Part shown: positions 5,454 to 8,670 of the stretch, one piece after another
How positions within the stretch are numbered: position 1 is the first letter of the stretch
How the letters are laid out: each line of letters begins with the position of its first letter
Assembly (NCBI GenBank): GCA_049509675.1
Contig: JBEKZQ010000273.1
Location: forward strand, 1-8,670
Direction: 5' to 3'
Source: JBEKZQ01 sp049509675
GTDB lineage: Bacteria; Planctomycetota; Planctomycetia; Pirellulales; Thermoguttaceae
DNA length: 8,670 bases
Made by a program: the position numbers and the translations under genes
Notes under the pieces: model-generated
Database searches by the model: none
Told to the model about the DNA's origin: nothing
What the model saw: the letters and a program-made list of their open reading frames with translations, nothing else

Positions 5454-7775
5454 TCACGACGCCGCCTTGCTGCCCTTCTGCGCGGTTTCGCCCGGAGTTT
5501 CGTCGTACCGATAGCTGCTATCGGCGCCGCCGTCGTCGGATCCGTAGCGGCCGTATCCGTAGCCCCCGTATCCGTAGCGCCCGTATCCGTAACGCCCGTA
5601 CCCATAGCGCCCCTTCCCGGTGGGCGCGCTGTTGACCACCACCCCCAGGATCCTTGCACCCACGCTCAAAAGTTCGTCGCGTGCGCCCAAGCTGTGCCGG
5701 CGCGTGGACTTCTCCGCCCGCAACACCAGCAGGGTGATGTCGCACAGGGCGCCCAGAATGCGGGCATCGGCCACCGGCACTACGGGAGGCGCGTCGACCA
5801 CGATCTTGTCGTACCGTTGCGACAACACTTCCAGGGCTTGCCGGAATGCCTGGCCGTTGAGGATTTCGGCGGGATTCGACGGAATGGGGCCGCACGGCAG
5901 CACCGACAACCCCTTGATCGGCGTTTCCACAATCAGCGTATCCAACGGCGCCTGTTGCGTGAAAAGGTCCGAAAAACCGCCGGTTCCTTCCAACCCGAAG
6001 ATCTCCCTCTGCGTCGGTTTGCGGAAATCGGCCTCGATCAGCAGCACCGATTGATCGGCCTGCGCCATGGCGATCGCCAGATTGCTCGCCACGATCGACT
6101 TGCCGTCCTGGGGCGAGGGAGAGGCAACCAGTATGGTTCTGGCTTGCCCTTCCGGCAAGCCGAAGTAGATCGCCGTCCGCAGCGTCCGGAACGATTCGGC
6201 AAGTTCGGAGCGCGGGTGGCTGGCGACCATCTGGCCCGTGACCGAGCGGGTGACTTTGCCGCCGACGTGGGGCACCACGCCCAGCAACGGCAACCCCAGC
6301 AGGGCCACCACCTCGTCGGCCGATCGCAGCCGATGATCGAGCAGGTCGCGCAACAAGGCCAGGCCGAACCCGAGCATGAGCCCGCCAATCAGCCCCAGGC
6401 CCAGAACCCGGGCCCTCTTGGGGCTCGTCGGCGCGCCAGCCGGCTGGGCAGTTTCCATCACGGTGATATTCAGCGCGCCCACGTCTTCCGTAACGCTCAG
6501 ATCCATGATCCGATCGACCAGCGTGTCGCACCGCTTTCCGGAACGCTCCAACTCGGCCAGAAAGAACGGGTACTCGGCGGCATCGACAAGCGACTTCATG
6601 ACCGCGTCAAGCTCCGTCCTGTAGTCTCGCCGCAAATTCTCCACCCTCACCCGGGCCAGTTTGTATTGCTGGTCGTATTCGTACTGCAACCCGTCCAGGT
6701 ACGCATCGACCGTCTGGCTTTCCAGCTTATGGGCCTCCTGCCGCATCTCTTCCAGCGGCCCCTTCAGTTCCTTCACTTTCGGATGGCCCTCGCCATACTT
6801 CTTGCTCTCCGTGGCCAGCGAGAGTTGCTGCACGTGGATTTGCTGGTCCAGAAACTGATCAAGGTGGATCGTGCCCTGGGCCACCGCCGCTTCGACCATC
6901 TTGTTCCTCTGCTCCAGGTTGGCCCGCATCTTGGCAAAATTGTCGCATTTTTCTTTGGCCTGGATCAGGTCGATCTCAGCCTGGGTCAACTGCTCCGACA
7001 CCTGAAGGCAGCGTCTCTCGATCAGATTCCCGCGCTCGTCCTGAACGGAGAAAAGCGGGTTCTTCGTGCGAAACTCCAAAACCTGCTTGCGATGTTGCTC
7101 GAATTCGCGGTCTCGATTCTCCTTCTCCTTCTGCAGGACCTTCAACACCTCGACCGTCGTGGAGCGTTTCTGCTCGGCATACTTCGTCACGTACGCTCCC
7201 ACCACCCCATTGACCACGTTCGCCGCTTCCTGGGGGTCGGGCAGCTCCAACGACACGCTGATGATGTTGTCCTTCTTGCCTACCACAATGACCAGCGCCG
7301 TCTTGAGCCACATCGCCGGATTATCGACCGCCTGAAAGGCCTGCGGCCTGCTCTTCCACAAGTCCTGGACGGCCATCTCCAATACGGGAATCGACTTGAT
7401 GAGCTCTGCTTGGGTGTAAAGATAGGTGTCCGATTGCCTGCTGACGTCCATGGTGGTGTCCAGGACCCGAGGCCCGACCTGCTCCACCACCAGCCGCGAT
7501 TCCCCCGTGTACAACGGCGTTGCCATCAGCAAATAGGTGAACGCGGCCGCCACGCACGCCACCGTGCTCGCCGCAAGCATCCACCGGTGCCGCCAAGCCA
7601 CCTCCATGAGGCTCGTCATGGGCTGTTGCGTCGCATGAGAACGCACGGGCGTTTGCAGACCCGCCATGGGCATCCCGCCCGGATAAGCAGAGGGGCCCGC
7701 CGGCCGGCCGTTCTCCGCCGATTCCTTCGGACCAGAGGCTGAGATCATTTCATGACTGCCTGATGGATCTGACAT
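5454..7775 (-). CDS. wzc: Wzc-like polysaccharide co-polymerase and BY-family tyrosine kinase
   Basis: Inner-membrane protein of 773 aa that sets polysaccharide chain length and autophosphorylates on tyrosine. A Pro/Gly-rich cytoplasmic stretch of about 55 residues precedes a Wzz-type domain with the first membrane segment near 65-84. A long periplasmic, coiled-coil-rich region follows (about 207-430). The second membrane segment is near 455-476, preceded by PAGAPTSPKRAR, the Wzz Pro-rich motif. The cytoplasmic kinase domain has Walker A SPSPQDGKSI (552-561), Walker A' VLLIEADFRKP (577-587) and Walker B IVVDAPPV (658-665). Walker A' usually reads D-x-D; the first Asp is Glu581 here. The tail (722-757) holds eleven tyrosines in GRYGY repeats, ending SSYRY. 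ATG at 7775 is chosen because GGAG lies 9 nt upstream; an in-frame ATG at 7802 lacks this support. Both membrane and kinase modules are in one chain, as in proteobacterial Wzc, unlike the split CapA/CapB of Firmicutes. Phosphatase and polymerase genes follow directly. Confidence 0.95.
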   Translation of the reverse strand: MSDPSGSHEMISASGPKESAENGRPAGPSAYPGGMPMAGLQTPVRSHATQQPMTSLMEVAWRHRWMLAASTVACVAAAFTYLLMATPLYTGESRLVVEQVGPRVLDTTMDVSRQSDTYLYTQAELIKSIPVLEMAVQDLWKSRPQAFQAVDNPAMWLKTALVIVVGKKDNIISVSLELPDPQEAANVVNGVVGAYVTKYAEQKRSTTVEVLKVLQKEKENRDREFEQHRKQVLEFRTKNPLFSVQDERGNLIERRCLQVSEQLTQAEIDLIQAKEKCDNFAKMRANLEQRNKMVEAAVAQGTIHLDQFLDQQIHVQQLSLATESKKYGEGHPKVKELKGPLEEMRQEAHKLESQTVDAYLDGLQYEYDQQYKLARVRVENLRRDYRTELDAVMKSLVDAAEYPFFLAELERSGKRCDTLVDRIMDLSVTEDVGALNITVMETAQPAGAPTSPKRARVLGLGLIGGLMLGFGLALLRDLLDHRLRSADEVVALLGLPLLGVVPHVGGKVTRSVTGQMVASHPRSELAESFRTLRTAIYFGLPEGQARTILVASPSPQDGKSIVASNLAIAMAQADQSVLLIEADFRKPTQREIFGLEGTGGFSDLFTQQAPLDTLIVETPIKGLSVLPCGPIPSNPAEILNGQAFRQALEVLSQRYDKIVVDAPPVVPVADARILGALCDITLLVLRAEKSTRRHSLGARDELLSVGARILGVVVNSAPTGKGRYGYGRYGYGRYGYGGYGYGRYGSDDGGADSSYRYDETPGETAQKGSKAAS
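5541..5612 (-). repeat. 15-bp tandem repeat encoding the tyrosine tail (GRYGY units)
   Basis: About five copies of a 15-bp unit lie inside the 3' end of the kinase gene. On the plus strand the units read tccgtagcggccgta, tccgtagcccccgta, tccgtagcgcccgta, tccgtaacgcccgta and a diverged cccatagcgccc. Each encodes a pentapeptide of the form G-R/G-Y-G-Y. Because the period is a multiple of three, gain or loss of units keeps the frame and changes the number of candidate phosphotyrosines by two per unit. Confidence 0.9.
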
Positions 7776-7784
7776 TCGTCCCTT

Positions 7785-7788
7785 CTCC
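7785..7788 (-). promoter_or_regulatory. Ribosome binding site of the kinase gene
   Basis: GGAG on the minus strand, 9 nt before the ATG at 7775, with a second purine-rich stretch AAGGGA (7784-7779) closer in. Supports this start over the in-frame ATG at 7802. Confidence 0.5.
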
Positions 7789-7800
7789 CACAACCTACAC

Positions 7801-7806
7801 ATTCTA
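7801..7806 (-). promoter_or_regulatory. Possible -10 box upstream of the kinase gene
   Basis: TAGAAT on the minus strand matches TATAAT at 5 of 6 positions and lies 25 nt before the ATG at 7775. No recognisable -35 box is found at 16-18 nt spacing, so this is only a candidate promoter for the kinase-phosphatase-polymerase unit. Confidence 0.25.
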
Positions 7807-7866
7807 CACTAATTTCTCTTCGGCTGCATTGCTAGCGCCCTTTCTGGTGGGGTATGCGAGGAAGAA

Positions 7867-7887
7867 GGGGACTGTCTATTCTGACCC
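7867..7887. repeat. Partial copy of the GGGGAC(A/T)GTC repeat
   Basis: The plus strand reads GGGGACTGTC, then TATTCTGACCC. The first ten bases correspond to one half-site of the palindromic repeat at 1891-1951, up to the A/T at its centre. It lies in the gap between the surface-protein stop and the kinase start. It lacks the long apical stem of the full element. Confidence 0.4.
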
Positions 7888-7888
7888 T

Positions 7889-7902
7889 GCGGCATAAGCC
7901 GC
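7889..7902 (-). terminator. Short GC hairpin after the surface-protein gene
   Basis: GCGGC-TTAT-GCCGC on the minus strand forms a 5-bp perfect stem with a 4-nt loop, 5 nt past the stop codon of the surface-protein gene. No U-run follows, so it is at best a weak terminator or an mRNA 3'-end structure. Confidence 0.25.
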
Positions 7903-7907
7903 CCTGT

Positions 7908-8670
7908 TCATTGGTCGGGACCATCGTTGGCGTACTTGTCCATGTCAATGCCGACCGGGGCCACAATGATGTAGTTGACCGGGCCGATGGTGCTGAACAC
8001 CAGGCCGTCGCCGCCCGCCTTGACGACGTGGGTGGCGATATCGTTGCCCCGACCCGTATAGTAGAGAAACTTCTCTGTACCCAAGGCCACCCAATTGCCA
8101 AAGGGAATACCGCCGTATTGTGGGTCACCTACGGCTACTCTGACAACATACCAACCCGCGGGGACTTTCACCTTGAAGTCGTTCCCCTTGCCCCCGACAA
8201 AACTCTTCAACAGAAAATTGTTTGTCCCGATCCGGTCGTCGCGCGAGCCGAGACCGTCGGTCTTCAACCAGCCGAAACCGCGGACTTCGCTGTAGGCTCG
8301 GCCATTGTCCGCCTGCCAGCCGGTTCGCGGGCTGGCGTCTTTGACCTGGAAGTTGATCCGTGTAATGACCGGCGTATCCGACACGGTGACCTCGGCCGTA
8401 TCGGACTTGCCCTGGAACGACGCGGTGATCCTGACCGGCCCGCCCTTGCCGATCGCCTTGACCAGACCGCCGGACACCGCGACCACGCCGGGCGAATCGG
8501 ACTTCCATTCCGCCTGTGTCGTACACGGCCGCGTGAAATGATCTCCGCCCCTGGCATACGCGCCGGTGGAGGCAAGCTGGAAACTATCGCCCGCCACCAT
8601 CGTCAGCTTGCCGAAATTCAGTTTCACTGAGTCCAGCGTCGAAACCTGGAGAATGTCCTTGACCGTCACC
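7908..8670 (-). CDS. Surface/secreted protein with Ig-like and malectin/galactose-binding-like domains (5'-partial)
   Basis: The C-terminal ~253 residues of a probably exported protein; the coding frame runs off the right edge. The first codon seen in frame (8669-8667) is GTG, but VTVKD looks like the closing strand of a preceding Ig-like domain rather than a start, so the gene is treated as partial. Residues about 10-97 resemble a Big_2-type domain: VKLNFGKLTMVAGDSFQL, then AEWKSDSPGVVAVSGGLVKAIGKGGPVRITAS and a closing AEVTVSD. Residues about 100-243 resemble the galactose-binding/malectin-like domain seen next to carbohydrate esterases and in planctomycete surface proteins: INFQV, GWQADNGRAYSEVRGFGW, a D-R pair, DFKVKVPAGWYVVRVAVGDP, and terminal strands ending NYIIVAPVG. 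It likely works outside the cell in adhesion or polysaccharide binding. No catalytic domain, sorting signal or membrane anchor is visible in this part. A link to the downstream polysaccharide genes rests on position alone; the 132-nt gap leaves co-transcription open. The stop is TGA. Confidence 0.75.
   Translation of the reverse strand, partial: VTVKDILQVSTLDSVKLNFGKLTMVAGDSFQLASTGAYARGGDHFTRPCTTQAEWKSDSPGVVAVSGGLVKAIGKGGPVRITASFQGKSDTAEVTVSDTPVITRINFQVKDASPRTGWQADNGRAYSEVRGFGWLKTDGLGSRDDRIGTNNFLLKSFVGGKGNDFKVKVPAGWYVVRVAVGDPQYGGIPFGNWVALGTEKFLYYTGRGNDIATHVVKAGGDGLVFSTIGPVNYIIVAPVGIDMDKYANDGPDQ

Noticed and set aside
5541..5615. Tandem repeat considered as a CRISPR array or an iteron origin
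   Set aside because: The units are contiguous 15-mers without spacers, in frame within a coding sequence, and encode the expected tyrosine-rich kinase tail.
5408..5659. An 84-residue N-terminal extension of the phosphatase frame
   Set aside because: It overlaps the kinase 3' end; its TDTGAT-type repeats are simply the tyrosine-tail tandem repeat read in another frame. The PHP family begins near the ATG at 5407.
5694..7742. A 682-codon open frame on the plus strand, opposite the kinase gene
   Set aside because: It is rich in His, Arg and Gln with no recognisable domain and lies wholly antisense to a gene with clear family motifs. Long antisense frames are expected in GC-rich coding DNA.

Overview
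The window holds the core of an exopolysaccharide/capsule locus. All five supported genes lie on the minus strand, so the locus reads from right to left. The sequence is GC-rich (roughly 60% by eye). The gene set suggests a planctomycete, probably of the Pirellulales type: a fused Wzc-type kinase beside a PHP-type phosphatase, a polymerase/ligase with a TPR tail, a surface protein pairing an Ig-like domain with a malectin/galactose-binding-like domain, and short intergenic repeats built on GGGGACAGTCCC. This taxonomic guess is inference; no marker gene is present.

Layout in transcription order. (1) 8670-7908: the C-terminal part of a probably exported protein with a Big_2-like Ig domain and a carbohydrate-binding-like beta-sandwich; its N-terminus lies beyond the right edge. 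(2) 7907-7776: a 132-nt gap with a short GC hairpin, a partial copy of the dispersed repeat, a possible -10 box and a ribosome binding site. (3) 7775-5454: a Wzc-like chain-length regulator and BY-family tyrosine kinase in one polypeptide, ending in a Tyr/Gly tail made by a 15-bp tandem repeat. (4) 5407-4598: a CpsB/YwqE-type PHP-domain tyrosine phosphatase. (5) 4595-1965: a large Wzy/WaaL-type membrane protein with a C-terminal TPR region, starting 2 nt after the phosphatase stop. (6) 1964-1795: a 170-nt gap with a 61-nt imperfect hairpin and a good sigma70-like promoter. (7) 1794-148: a nucleotide-sugar dehydrogenase of the UDP-glucose/UDP-ManNAc dehydrogenase superfamily. (8) 147-1: no gene seen, but a strong GC hairpin near the edge.

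Working model: the dehydrogenase supplies a UDP-uronic acid precursor; the Wzy/WaaL-like protein polymerises or transfers undecaprenyl-linked glycan outside the inner membrane; and the kinase/phosphatase pair cycles phosphorylation of the kinase's tyrosine tail to control assembly and chain length. The glycosyltransferases, flippase and outer-membrane exporter expected for a complete pathway are not in the window. The kinase, phosphatase and polymerase genes look like one transcription unit; the dehydrogenase appears to have its own promoter.

I found no CRISPR array, tRNA, rRNA, transposase or defence system. The least ordinary items are the tandem-repeat tyrosine tail of the kinase, conservative changes at key acidic positions in both kinase (Walker A' Asp to Glu) and phosphatase (metal-site Glu to Asp), the polymerase-TPR fusion, and the GGGGACAGTCCC repeat found on both sides of the kinase-phosphatase-polymerase unit.
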